From positions 297,265 through 361,264 of the forward strand of contig CM055081.1 of assembly GCA_029204045.2 (NCBI GenBank): a stretch of 64,000 bases of DNA, written 5' to 3'. This DNA comes from Tillandsia leiboldiana (lineage: Eukaryota; Streptophyta; Magnoliopsida; Poales; Bromeliaceae). Below are positions 24,482 to 36,599 of this stretch, in pieces (position 1 is the first letter of the stretch; the number at the start of each line of letters is the position of its first letter). The position numbers were made by a program, and so were the translations under genes. A model generated the notes under the pieces. It did not search any database and was not told where the DNA came from. It saw only the letters and a list, made by a program, of their open reading frames with translations.

Positions 24482-26440
24482 TCTACGTGTGGAATTGAAC
24501 AGAGTGATAAATTTGGGGGATTTGGGTATAAAACTTTTTTGAATTGTGGTGTAGGGTTTGAGGGATCCAAAATAGAAAGAATAAAAATAGAACGTGACAG
24601 CCATACTGGTGATGTATGTTTTCAGAAAAATACTTTTCACAAATTGTAAATAAATATAAAAAAATGGTCACTTTACAATAAAAATAAATAGAATTTACAT
24701 CATAAATAAAATTGCTCATGTTCTCAATCAATCTAATTATTTTTTTCAAATTCATCTATTTTATTATATTTTTATTATATTTTTTCTCTCAAAATGAAAA
24801 ATAATGTATCAGTTACGTAGTATATTTTCTTCTAAAATATCTGTTTATTGTATTTTTTTTGGTTTTTTCAAAAATATCATTCAACTTCTCTTTTTTTTTT
24901 TTTTCAATTCTTATACTATAAACAATAAACATATATTTTTTTATAAAATCTGTTAAAATATAATAATTAAAAATAGCATAGCATATATTCAACGCATTTT
25001 TTATTAAAAATGCTCATTTACAGTTTTTGCATGTGGCTTCTCCAATTTTATTATATTTATCTAAAAAATGTATGATTTTTCAAATTTTTTTACTTCTTTC
25101 TTATTATTGATAAATAATATTGCAATAGATAATAAAGTATTCTGAATAGAATTTAAAATTTATATATTTTATATTTTATATTTTATATTTAAAAAGTATA
25201 AAAGCAAAAAAAAAGGAAAAAAAAAATTATCGCAAATCCTCCCACCTTCGCGGTGAGTATGAAGTAAAGATATTGGCTATTCAAAAATTTATGTATAAAT
25301 TTTACTTGTACCTATATGACACGTGGGTTATTCAATCCGTCCGTTTGCCGGGTCTATATAATACAGTAGATAAAATATAATAATAAAATAATATTTTTAA
25401 AAAAAAAAAAAATAATACAATATAGCAAATAAAAATAACACTAAAAATATAGTATAGTAAGTTGTAATTAAGCCATTCTTATTAAGTAAAATTTCTTCTT
25501 AAAAAATTTACAAATTATTCTATTTGTATATCCTATAAAATTAGAAGTATGCTAAGTTTCACATTTAAAAATTCTATTGTAATATTTTGGCCAAATAAAT
25601 TTTGTACAATAAAATTAAAATAAATATGAAATGTAAGATTCAAATTTGAAAAAAAAAAAAAAAAAACAAATATAAACCGTAGAATTTTAATAGAAGAAAT
25701 TTGTAAAATAAATATAGATGTAGAGTTTAAATTGAATAAATTTGTATCTAGAATAAATTAAAATAGACTTTAGATTTTAAATTTCAAATAGAATAAATAA
25801 ATAATCTGAACAATTGAGTTTCAATTTGGAAAGAATAAATTTGAACCTTATATCTTATAGTTAAATTAAAACAAAATAAACAAAGCTTCGATAGAATAAA
25901 AGGTGGGTTTAGTAGAATATATGGAATTTTTTTATTAATAAGCTTAAAAAACATTATAATTATAAAAATAATCTTTTAAAAAAAAATATTTATAAAATCA
26001 GCCTTATACGATAAATGATTCATTATTATTTAAATGCACTAAATCATTTAGCGCTTTTTTTAAATATTAAAATTACTTTTACTGTTTAATATTATACACC
26101 CTTAGATAAAACGCAAATTAAAAAACTTTGAATGCTTATTTTTGTAATTTAAAATAACAATTTAATATAAATTAGATATTAAATTAGTATAATAATATAT
26201 ATTAAAACTAGGGGTATGTGAAATTTGGTGAACTCTAAGATGAAAAGATTATAAGATGTACACATGTAAATAGATGTATATATAATATTTTTCTAGAAAT
26301 GATTATTATGCTTGTTCTTCTTAAAACCCAAAGACCTAAAAGATTATTTTCAAACAAGTACTTAAGTTTATTTCATTTTAGTATGCTGGTTCTTCAAGTT
26401 TGAGTTATTTTGTAAAAAAAAATATATAAGTTAAAGGGGC
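24482..26440. other. AT-rich intergenic DNA, promoter side of the GeBP-like gene
   Basis: No gene or transposon end is recognised. Only short A/T-rich frames and ATTTTATATTTTATA-type low-complexity stretches are seen. The first few hundred bases next to 24480 would hold the GeBP promoter. Confidence 0.4.
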
Positions 26441-26544
26441 AGGACAAATTATAGGAATTTTTTTTTTTTTTTTGACACGTCATGAATTCGGGGCAGAAGG
26501 AGCGCAGCTCCCGCCCCAAATCTACTTAGTTTGCACCCCTTCAT

Positions 26545-26559
<15 letters not shown>

Positions 26560-26603
<44 letters not shown>

Positions 26604-27215
26604 TCCGTTTTTTTATTTTTGAAATTGTGCATTTATTCCCGTCCGCCGTCAGCATTATGCATTTATCTCCGGCCGCCGTCAGCATTTCGTAACTGAACCG
26701 TCAATTTCTTAGTAAATATACCGAAAACCCTCCCATGCTCCTTCACCGTTCGCCGGAGTAGTACCACCTCCATCACCGCCGCCAATGAAAAGACGCTGTC
26801 ACGTGCCCACTCCTTCCCAACCCCATCCTCCTCCTCGAACTCTTCTTCCACCTCCTCCTCCGCCCCATCCTCCTCGTCGAACTCCGCAAACCGGCACCGC
26901 CGTCGGAGTAGCCGTCTTCTCCGACGACGGCACTGTAGACGAAAGAGTTCAAATCTCGAGCTATTAGAGAGAGCGTGACCGCATTAGAGATAGAAAAAGA
27001 GTCGAAGGAGAGAGAGACAATGAAAAGACGCCTGTTCGGTCGGCAGGGACAAAAACATTATCGTTATTTTATCTGTTCTGTTAACTCCGTTACCTCCTAA
27101 AAATAATTTTGTAATTACGATGAGATAAAAAGTAAATTTTTAAAAGACGGGAAGTAAAATAAAAAAGCAAAATTTTATAAGAAAGTTTTATATAATTTAA
27201 CTTTTTTTTTAAAAA
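26560..27215. mobile_element. MITE relative carrying a GC-rich insert
   Basis: The outer parts match the family at 47528 and 58346: TTCCGTTTTTTTA, CCGCCGTCAGCATT, then on the other side TTAACTCCGTTACCTCC, TTTGTAATTACGA and AGCAAAATTTTATAAGAAAGT. Between them, about 26740-27010 is GC-rich and proline/leucine-codon-like (CCTCCTCCTCG repeats), unlike the AT-rich family interior. It is preceded by a run of about 50 T (26549-26600). The insert may be captured genomic sequence. Its source is not recognised and no intact protein is encoded. Confidence 0.5.
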
Positions 27216-28457
27216 AAAAAATATAATATACTATCCGTATTTTAAAATAAATTTTATTAAAAATATAAAATAATTAGACTTCAAACTCAAAATTTCGAAT
27301 ATTAACGGTCAAACTCTGATTACAATCTTCATAGCTGGAGAACAAAAATTGCTGGTGTGGAACCCTAATTATCCATTTAAATTTGCAGAATCCATCTCCA
27401 CATGTGTGAAATCCCCCATCCCTAGGGAAAATCTAACACAAAATAAAAAAAAAATAAAAAATTACAAAAAAAAATATAAAAAATAAAAATAAATTTTTAG
27501 ATAAATTTGAAATTTCTAAGCTTAATGTCCAATTAATTTTCAAACTCTTAATTTTAACATTTTGATATTCTTAATTATTTTATTTCAAATAAATTTATTT
27601 CATTTTTAATACTAAAATCCCCCCAAGGATTTGTCTACACAAGGATTTGTCTAAACTCTTGATGGGCTTATCTAAAAGACTGTTTTAATTTAAAATTTTA
27701 AAATTAAAAAAATAATTTGACATTAAGTTCAAAAATTAAAAATTTATTGAAAAGAAACTAGTCCAAAATTTTTAAAATTAACTAGTTCAAAAAACTTCAA
27801 ACCTGAGTGTGAGAGAGCGAGAGAGCCCGTACCACCACTCCGATAGTAATAATAACTGAGCTTAAATATTTTAAACTGTAATTTAGACCAAACAAATTAT
27901 TATTATTAGCGAATTAAATCGGTACAAATAATATCATAGACCGAAGTGAGAATCACTCTAGAACTAGAATATGCAAAAGCCACTTCCAAAATCTCACATT
28001 GCCTCATAATAATTTTAATATCTTTGTGATCTAAACTGATTTACACCCGACAAGAATGTAAAAATTTAAACGGGAAGAATATATAATGCCCGAGACCGAG
28101 ACCACATACGCTAATAATAATAACTAAACTTAAATATTTTGAACTGTAATATGAATCCAATAAATTATTATTACTAGCGAATTGAATCGTCGCCATCACT
28201 CCAGATGTGAGATCTGACGCCGACGCAATGAGTAAATCCTACCGTCTCAAATTAATAATTTGAAATTCCATCCCCACCACTTCTAATCCTCACTCGAATC
28301 CATATTAATCTAAATTTCTTAACAATTTAATCATGTCATTGCATGGTTGCTCTTCTTCTAGGGCCCAAATTTAACTAGGTAACCTCTTCATGCTCTGATA
28401 CCAAAATTGAAATTAAAACTTGTAAAATAACTAAAATAAATGAGAAAAAGCAAATTA
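27216..28457. other. AT-rich DNA with fragments of a dispersed repeat
   Basis: At about 27840-27905 and 28115-28175, AATAATAACTGAGCTTAAATATTT or close variants with GAATCCAATAAATTATTATTA resemble the TGT...ACA repeat family at 40243 and 60841, so two decayed copies lie here. CATGCTCTGATACCAAAATTG at about 28390 is typical of that repeat's flank. No gene is seen. Confidence 0.45.
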
Positions 28458-29418
28458 GTCCCCTAACTAGAGTTCAAAGTCCAGACACTATACTATCGAT
28501 AGTACCAAGCACTTGTCGATACCAAATTTTCTACCGTTAGATCTATCTCTATGATCATTTCTATCCGTTAGATCATATTATTATACAAATCAAAGATAAT
28601 TTCGACACGCCCGCAGAGTCGACAGGTTTAAGAATTGACTCTGCATTGGATTCACGGTCTTATTTGGGGAAGACCACGAATCCAGATACTAGAGTCCCCT
28701 AACTAGAGTTCAAAGTCCAGATACTATGCTATCGATAGTACCAAGCACTTGTCGCTACCAAATTTTCTACCGTTAGATCTATCTCTTTGATCATTTCTAT
28801 CCGTTAGATTATATTATTATACAAATCAAAGATAATTTCGACACGCCCGCAGAGTCGACAGGTTTAGGAATTGACTCTGCATTGGATTCACGGTCTTATT
28901 TGGGGAAGACCGCGAATCCAGATACTAGAGTCCCCTAACTAGAGTTCAAAGTCCAGATACTATGCTATCGATAGTACCAAGCACTTCTCGCTACCAAATT
29001 TTCTATCGATAGTACCAAGCACTTCTCGCTACCAAATTTTCTACCGTTAGATCTATCTCTTTGATCATTTCTATCCGCTAGATTATATTATTATACAAAT
29101 CAAAGATAATTTCGACACGCCCGCAGAGTCGACAGGTTTAGGAATTGACTCTGCATTGGATTCACGGTCTTATTTGGGGAAGACCACGAATCCAGATACT
29201 AGAGTCCCCTAACTAGAGTTCAAAGTCCAGATACTATGCTATCGATAGTACCAAACACTTGTCGCTACCAAATTTTCTACCATTAGATCTATCTCTTTGA
29301 TCATTTCTATCCGTTAGATTATATTATTATGCAAATCAAAGATAATTTCGACACGCCCGCAGAGTCGACAGGTTTAGGAATTGACTCTGCATTGGATTCA
29401 CGGTCTTATTTGGGGAAG
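28458..29418. repeat. Four-copy tandem array, 236-bp period
   Basis: Units start with GTCCCCTAACTAGAGTTCAAAG at 28458, 28694, 28930 and 29204. The third unit is about 38 bp longer because its TATCGATAGTACCAAGCACTT segment is doubled. The last unit is truncated after TTATTTGGGGAAG. Units are nearly identical. Each contains CTATCGATAG and a stretch resembling the inner part of the MITE at 36316-36549, so the array seems to have grown from such an element. Confidence 0.85.
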
Positions 29419-29626
29419 TCGACAAATTGAACAGTTAGATCATACCCCCCCCCCCCCCCCCCCAAAGAAATGTATAAACACTCTTGCACAAATTATCGAC
29501 TCGAGATAAGAGTTGAAGAGAGTAGAATGAACTAAAATGCAAACTCAGCAAAAGAAAACAACAACTAATGGAGCAAAAAAGCGGGAAAAATAAGCAGATC
29601 TGCTAGGGTTAAAGATAGGGTTATAC

Positions 29627-30339
29627 CTCGAAAGAAGGATGTCGCGAGAAGTTGATAGCAGATTTATATTGCAGATAATTGACAAAGCTGAAGAGAGAGC
29701 ACATCCCCTGATGGAGCCTACAAAATTAAACAACAAAAATTAGATGAAAAAAAAAAATTTGAAACAGGAGAAGAGGTAAATGCCGTTAACAGATGGAGTT
29801 CGTAAAATATAGATCCCTGACGCTGTACGCAATAACACATCAAATTTTCAAACATACGTGCGCAAAATAAACTTACAAATATAAAACGTTCATCTATGTT
29901 AGAATAATGGCTTGCGAGTTTAGATGGCTACTGGGGAGCAAACAATTTTAAATATACAAGGGATTCAATATGAAGATCCATGGAGTACAAGAAAAAACAG
30001 GATTACATAACTTATCTGAATTACAGCGCATTTTGATACGAGTATATGAAACTTTAGAAATTTTGATTTTACTATCTAACATTCTAAATTTACAAAACTC
30101 CGCCAAGTTCTTTTGGAACTCAATTGTCTTTGTCAAAGGAGTAAAAAAATGTTCCATTAAGCGACAAAATATTCTGTAAGTCACAAGTTATTCCCTAAAA
30201 GAGTTAAAAATAGTACATGCCATCAAGTTCTGACAGAAAGATTACGAACATATTATAAGGTTAGACGAGGCAGTAAAATTAAAACTTCTATTTCACAGTG
30301 AATCAAGTAATGTACGATTTTACCTATTAAAGATCAAAA

Positions 30340-30408
<69 letters not shown>

Positions 30409-31760
30409 AAGAAATGCACTCCAGATATAGCAAACAACTAAACATCTGCAAAGAATGAGTCTTTTGTTTTGATTTAGAATCCTTTAAGAAGCTATTCCAT
30501 GCTTCCAAGATGGCAAGATAAGTCAGAAAATCGACGGCGTGAGATGAAATGCATATATAGAAATCATGCCACCCCCCAAAAAAAAAAATAAAGTTCATAA
30601 AAATACGGCTAAATTACACATTTTCAGTCCTCAAACAATGGCACGATTGATACTCTGGTCCTCAAAATTTAATTTGTTGCAAGTTCTGACTAAAACTTTC
30701 TATTTGTTACAATTAAGTCTCAAAACCCAATTAAATTGACTAGATGCTAACATGTAGCTGACGTAGCATCTTAGTCATTATCTAATCATCAAAACCACAG
30801 CACTATGCCATCACTACAATATCAGCGATACAACAACATTCAGTCAGCGACATATCAAGATTCAGTAAAACAAAACTGGAGTGCGCGACTATTTGTTCTC
30901 ACTTCCTAGTAACTTTGAAAGCTTTCTCCTCGAACCTAATGTTATCCCTTCCTACGATGTTTAATCGCATTAAACTTACCTCAAATTTTAAATAATCCAT
31001 AGAGCTACATAATGCAACACTTTCCAGAGAAAATATGGAACCCTTCTTTTGATACAGTATTTTGATAAATGAAACGTTACTGATCTGAATTCCTGAACCT
31101 TTGATCGACAAAAGTTCAAAATTATAAATACAAACTTTCCATATCTAAGAAGTCACGAGCAACAAGGGATATGACAAAAAAATAAAATGAGACAAAAGCA
31201 TGCAAAGATACTAAGCTAAAAATTGCAGACAAATTTGACAAGAGATTAGCATAAAAGGGCGGTCAAACATCTGAGTAATGCTTGTAATAGAGAAAATAAC
31301 ACCAGATACCTTATATGTGAACTAGTATTCGACCTCGAGCGCCTGTCAGCAAGTTGTCGGTCAACAGTGATGCTTCTGAAGTCCAGAGAAAAAAAGTCCT
31401 GCTCACTTAAAAATAAAGCAACAGCAACGAGGAATGAAAAAGCAAAGAAAATAAGCAATGCTCGCAAATTACAAGCTGCAGAATTTCTAAGTTAATAAAG
31501 ATAAGGTATATACAGACAGCTAAGAAAGCAGAATACAGAAAATGGCCCCTGTTATTTAGCTAATATAGACAAGGAAAAGAGAAATCAATTAGTTTACTTT
31601 ACAATCCCATGAATTAAAAGCAACTAGTCCTAAAAATAAACAAACAGATTTCGGGCAAAAGGCTCTACTAAATTATATTCCAAAGACCACACCTTCCCCG
31701 ATGTGAAGGTACTTCCCTAGGATATGGATTGCAGAACTTTGAAGCCCAGCGACCATTATC
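29627..31760 (-). other. Possible exons of an unidentified minus-strand transcript
   Basis: Three islands are bounded by good splice signals on the minus strand: 31693-31760 (CTGCAG acceptor, GTGTGG donor), 31310-31398 (GAGCAG acceptor, GTATCT donor) and 29627-29717 (TTGTAG acceptor, GTATAA donor). Each has at least one open frame, but the frames do not join in one register. If real, they may be non-coding, such as 3' UTR exons or a separate lncRNA downstream of the dyskerin gene. No protein family is recognised. The rest of 29430-32160 is AT-rich, with a (GA)n tract at about 30340-30406 and a MITE-like fragment near 30606-30790. Confidence 0.25.
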
Positions 31761-32160
31761 CTGCAGAATTATAAGTTTAAAACAACATAGCGGAAAATAA
31801 AGCAGATAGTGTGATCTTCTCCACAAAGTTTTATCCAGAAAACTTATACGAAGAAGAAAGAAAGGTTGAGGATGTCATGTCATCCACTGAATTAAGGACA
31901 AGGAAACAAATAATCTCATTCCAAGGTAAGCAAAACTAGAAATCCTGGTACATAATTTCCACATGACGGAAGCACAAAAGAAAACTCCAAAGGCAGATAA
32001 TGTAAGGCCGCAAAAAAAATTTTGTTCTAGGCGGTGTCAAATCTCGCACAATAGTTCTGCTGAGATATAGCGGGCCATACGGTTTACTATGCAGATCTCC
32101 GAATAATTACTATTAAATAAAGATAACATTCAAAGGTTTTAGTCATACTCAGGACACTCA

Positions 32161-34113
32161 TCATGTTTGCGTCGCATCCGCATCCGCATCTTTACTCTTC
32201 TTCTTCTTCTTCTTCTTCTTCTCCTTTTTCTTCTCACTTCTCTCCGCCTCCTCGTTATCAGCTCCCTCTTTGCCGCTCTTCTTCTTCTTCTTCTTCTTCT
32301 TATCCTTCTCCTCTGCATCATTCTCCTCGCCAACGGATTCGAAACCGTTTCTATCTTTACCGCTCTTGTCCTTCTTTTCCTTCTCCGCTGCGGCGTCCTC
32401 ATCGGATAATCCAGCCTCCGCTTTCTCCTTGTCCTTCTTCTTCTTCTTTTTCTTCTTCTCGCTCTTCTCCTCTTCCGCGCCTTCATCTGCGACCTCCTCC
32501 TTCAATTTCTTAGGCTTCTTCTGCTCGGTCCCAGCCTCCCCGACATTCCCGTCCTCAACTTCCTCGACCTTGACCCTCTTAACCGCCGCGGAAACTGGGG
32601 TGCTCTCGCCAGCGCCGCCGCCGTCCTCCAATTTTCGCTTCCGCCCCTCTCCTCCCTCGTCCTCGCCCTCGCCCTTATCTTTCTTCTTCTTCTTCTCTTT
32701 CGCATCTTTCTTCTTCTCTCCGGCATTGTCCTCCTCCTCCTGCTTCTTAACCGCCGGCTCCGGCGCCGCCGCAAGGGCGGCGACGATCGCGTCCCCTCCA
32801 GTGGGCAAGGCCACGTTCCTCAGCCACTCGGCCGGTGTCTTCTCGTTCGGCTTACCGTGCTTGTCGAGCAGCCCGTGCGCGATCAGCTTCTTCTTCGTCT
32901 GCGCCCGCGGCCCCAGCCCCCACTTCCGCGGGTACGTGTCGCGATCCATCACCACCCTCTTGATCCTCGCCACGGACCCGTGATCGCACGTCGCCATCAC
33001 CGCCGTGGTCATCTCGGCGATCCCGAGCGCGATGGCCTCCCCCTTGGTGGTAATCAGCACGACCTCCTCCCCGACCTCGATATCGTTCTCGAAGCGCAGC
33101 AGCCCCGGGATCATGAGCTTGGCCCCGTAGCAAATGGCGTTGACCGCCGAGTCCTTGACGACGAGGCGCTTGTAGCTGGTGAGCAGGACCTCAAGCGGCA
33201 TGACGACGCGGCGCAGGTACTCCTCGCCGATGGCGCTGTCGCGCTCCCACTGCGCGTCGAGCACGTCGTGCATGGTGACCATGTTGTCGCCCTCGCCGAG
33301 GATCCCGGAGCGGACGCGGCGCAGCTCCTGCATGTGGGCGCCGACGCCGAGGACGAGGCCGAGGTGGACGCAGAGCGTGCGGACGTAGGTGCCGGCCTCG
33401 CAGGAGATCCAGAAGACGACGAGGTGGCGCGCGGGGTCGTACTCGAGGAGCTTGCTCTCGTAGATGGTGCGGATGCGGAGCTGGCGCTTGACGGCGGAGA
33501 TGAGCGGGGGCCGCTGGAAGACGGCGCCGGTTAGGGTTTCGAGAGCACGGGCGACGCCGGCGGAGGAGTCGGAGGGGGTGGGAGAGGAGTGGAGGCGGGC
33601 GATGCAGACGTACTCCTTGCCGGCGCCCTGCTGGGATTTGACGAGGCGGGTGGCGCGGTCGAGGCAGACGATGAGGTTGCCGGTGACCTTGGGATCGAGG
33701 GTGCCGCTGTGCCCGGTCTTTTCGCGGCGGAGGATGCGCTTCACCCAGGCGACGACCTCGTGGGACGAAGGGTTCGAGGGCTTGTCGAGGTTGATGACGC
33801 CGTAGCGGAGGTGCTCCTCGAGGGGACGCTTCAGAGGGGAGTGGCCCGACGAGGGGAGCGGGGTGTAGTGCCCCGTGCGCACGTTGAGGCGGCCGTAGTG
33901 CTTCAGCAGCAGCGGCCATGTCGATGTGTCCGTGGCCGGGGTGAACGACTGGGGCTTGATCACGTACTCCTTGTCGCCCTCCCCTTTCTCCTCCTCCGCC
34001 GGCGCCACCACCGCCGCCGCGAGGGTGGGATCGGGCTTCGTCTTCTTCTTGTGCTTCTTCTTCTTCTCCGATTCCGCCGCGAGGGAGGAAGACGACGACG
34101 GGGCCGTCGACAT
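32161..34113 (-). CDS. CBF5: CBF5/dyskerin, catalytic subunit of H/ACA snoRNPs
   Basis: Intronless, 650 aa. It isomerises uridine to pseudouridine in rRNA and snRNA, guided by H/ACA RNAs, in nucleoli and Cajal bodies with NOP10, NHP2 and GAR1; plant dyskerin is also linked to telomerase. Residues about 49-105 are the dyskerin-like N-terminal domain. The TruB catalytic domain follows, with catalytic Asp at about residue 140 in HSGTLDPKVTG and the further motif KEYVCIARLH. The PUA domain spans about 317-391 (LVVKDSAVNAICYGAKLMIPG). CDHGSVARIKRVVMDRDTYPRKWGLGP is the conserved family C-terminal block. Residues 455-650 are a long Lys/Glu tail of KKKKKK repeats, nucleolar-localisation-like and longer than in yeast. 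The core is GC-rich. The protein agrees with the family in order and spacing, so identity is secure. Confidence 0.97.
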   Translation of the reverse strand: MSTAPSSSSSLAAESEKKKKHKKKTKPDPTLAAAVVAPAEEEKGEGDKEYVIKPQSFTPATDTSTWPLLLKHYGRLNVRTGHYTPLPSSGHSPLKRPLEEHLRYGVINLDKPSNPSSHEVVAWVKRILRREKTGHSGTLDPKVTGNLIVCLDRATRLVKSQQGAGKEYVCIARLHSSPTPSDSSAGVARALETLTGAVFQRPPLISAVKRQLRIRTIYESKLLEYDPARHLVVFWISCEAGTYVRTLCVHLGLVLGVGAHMQELRRVRSGILGEGDNMVTMHDVLDAQWERDSAIGEEYLRRVVMPLEVLLTSYKRLVVKDSAVNAICYGAKLMIPGLLRFENDIEVGEEVVLITTKGEAIALGIAEMTTAVMATCDHGSVARIKRVVMDRDTYPRKWGLGPRAQTKKKLIAHGLLDKHGKPNEKTPAEWLRNVALPTGGDAIVAALAAAPEPAVKKQEEEDNAGEKKKDAKEKKKKKDKGEGEDEGGEGRKRKLEDGGGAGESTPVSAAVKRVKVEEVEDGNVGEAGTEQKKPKKLKEEVADEGAEEEKSEKKKKKKKKDKEKAEAGLSDEDAAAEKEKKDKSGKDRNGFESVGEENDAEEKDKKKKKKKKSGKEGADNEEAERSEKKKEKKKKKKKKSKDADADATQT

Positions 34114-34116
34114 GGT

Positions 34117-34165
34117 TGGGGATTAGGGTTCTAAGATTTTACGGTTTTAGGGTCTTAGGGTTGGA
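34117..34165 (-). promoter_or_regulatory. Telo-box-like repeats in the CBF5 leader
   Basis: On the minus strand, AACCCTAAGACCCTAAAACC and GAACCCTAATCCCC lie just before the ATG. AAACCCTAA telo-boxes are enriched in promoters and leaders of plant ribosome-biogenesis and translation genes, which fits dyskerin. Further upstream are GAAGAG-type repeats (34175-34215 on +) and a (GA)n tract (34303-34321). Confidence 0.55.
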
Positions 34166-34856
34166 GCGAGGGGACGAAGACGAAGACGAAGAGGAAGAGG
34201 AAGAGGAAGAGGGAGAAGAGAGTGGCGGCGAGAGGGAAAAGGGGAGAGAAAAGAGGGGTTTTAAGGAGCGAGGAGGGTTTAATGCGCGCACATTGGGTGG
34301 GAGAGAGAGAGAGAGAGAGAGGGTCGGAAGATCGGAGGAGGATCGCACGAATCTTAAAGAATGACGTGGGGGTATAAATGAATCTCGACCCCCTCCGAAG
34401 GGTTGTGATTAGACCTGATCGTGGGCCGGTTCGAACTCAGGCTCAGGCTCAGGCTCAGGCTCAAGCTTCTTCTTATGTTAATTTTAAAATTTTAAATTAT
34501 TAAAAAAATATAATTTATTTATTTAAAACGTATAAATATAATTACTATAAATCTAGTGACTTGAATATATTATTTTTACTATTAATTTTTACAAAAATTT
34601 AAAATTTATTTAGAATTACAGAAAAATTATATTACGTACTGTAAAAAAAATATCATACTTAATTATAAATAAATAAAATCAACATAACAACTTAAATATT
34701 TATTTATTATTTTTAATTTTATTATATAAAAAATATAGTTATATTATTATTTTAATATTATATTTAATTATAAAATACTAATTTTTAAACAAAATTAATG
34801 TAAAACCGAATAGGTTCACCGATTCGATTCAAAGGGTTGAACCAAACCTACCGCTA
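34166..34856. other. CBF5 promoter side and AT-rich spacer
   Basis: 34166-34380 is purine-repetitive and probably the 5' UTR and core promoter of CBF5. AGGCTCAGGCTCAGGCTC at about 34438 is a short 6-bp repeat. Beyond about 34480 the sequence is AT-rich with no feature. Confidence 0.45.
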
Positions 34857-35332
34857 GGGATGTCATCTGATCGTATTTGAAACGAATTAAAAAAAAATCC
34901 GGATCTGACTATAAAATCCGAACCCGAACCGAATCCGACCAAAAATTCAAAATCTGAATCCGAAATAATTATTTTTTTTTCTTTTACAATATTTCAAAAT
35001 ATATTATATTAAATTTAAATTTTTAAAATATAAATTTAAATATAATATTAAATATTTATATACACATATATTATATAATATAAAATTAATTCGAATTCGG
35101 ATCAGATTCGGATACAATCAAAATTCATATCCAAATTTAAATCCGTCGAATTTTTATTTTTTATATCCATATCCGAATTCATATCCGTTTAACATCGGAT
35201 AATCCATTCCGTTCGAATTTTTATTTTTTATATCCATATCCGAATCCATATCCGTTTAACATCGGATAAATTCATTCCGTTCGGATTCGAATTCGGATAA
35301 AATTTTGAATATCCGTACCCATTGACATCCCA
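34857..35332. mobile_element. hAT-like short inverted-repeat element
   Basis: It begins AGGGATGTCA and ends TGACATCCC, terminal repeats of the TAGGGATG type common in hAT MITEs. The interior is full of variants of AATCCGAACCCGAACCGAA and TCCATATCCGAATCCATATCCG, including a near-exact 70-bp duplication (about 35155-35285). No clear 8-bp target duplication is visible. A run of about 48 A follows at 35346-35393. Confidence 0.5.
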
Positions 35333-35345
35333 AACCACCACAACC

Positions 35346-35396
<51 letters not shown>

Positions 35397-35621
35397 AACT
35401 AAATATCTTTTATTCAACAGTAAGTTCAATATGCAACATACAACCTACTACTTGTCATTTTGATTACATAATAACAACATTCCACCAAAGATCTCTTAAA
35501 TCTCATCATATCATCAACCACAACTCTACTGGAAATGTTTGGTTTTTTTTTTTTTTACATACATTCCATGCAGTATTATCTTTTCATTGTAGATATATTC
35601 ATAGATAGCTAAGTAGATCTA

Positions 35622-36264
35622 TTAAGCAGACTTAGCAAATCCAATTTTATTGTTTCCGAAGTCGAAGACGGTGTGATACGCGCCCATGAACACGTCTCCG
35701 AGTATCCTGCGTGAATTCGCGCAAAAAAAAGAGATTATCGAAGTATATATTCATCGACCAGAGGCGTTAAAAGATCCTGTTTGGATGCATGAATATCTTG
35801 TTCGGTATATCCTTTTTGATTAACTCAAAACATTTGTGTATTCGATTAATAAGGAGTGCGACTTCAAGTCGGTTTTTTAGAATAAAATGAATTGACTCGT
35901 AGATGAAATATGCCATCGTACCGAATCATAGATAGCAGGATCTTTGAAGAAGTAAAAAATTAATCTTCTTACTTCCAACATCCAAACAGGGCCACAATGT
36001 AAGATTTTAAGCATACCAGAGGGGGCCGCGAGGAGGAGGTACGTCGAACGCCATGAACCCGCTAATGCACATAGATTGGCCCGCTTCTTCGACTTTTAGA
36101 ACATACTGAAAAGAGAGAGCGAGAGAGATGAAGCGAGAGAGAGAATTTAACCAAAAATTACTCGTATAGCTGAGACGATTCAGCTCACTAGCACTAATAA
36201 TCTCTTGGGCTCGGACCACAGACTCAAAATACTTAAGCCCAACTATTAGTTCTAGCGTGCCCAT

Positions 36265-36317
<53 letters not shown>

Positions 36318-36546
36318 TCCGGCAAGAATACTATCGATAGCACCAAGTAATTGATGCTATCAAGTTTTCAGCCGTTGGATGAAAAGATATGCGGTTGGGA
36401 TTATAGTGGTCCCCTAAGATTTTTACTATTCAACCAACCACCTAGTAAACCCTAGAGAACCACTATCATCTTAAACACATCCTTTAATCCAACGGCTAAA
36501 AATTTGATAGCACCAATGACTTGGTGCTATCGATAGTATTCCAGCC

Positions 36547-36599
<53 letters not shown>

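Noticed and set aside
28458..29418. CRISPR-like array
   Set aside because: Units are contiguous 236-bp copies without short repeats and unique spacers, and this is a plant genome.
32270..34134. Several long frames opposite or overlapping CBF5
   Set aside because: Shadow frames of the GC-rich coding sequence and Lys-rich tail; only the 650-codon minus frame matches a family.
34430..34470. tRNA-like GGTTCGAAC motif
   Set aside because: No cloverleaf arms around it; it is followed by an AGGCTC hexamer repeat.
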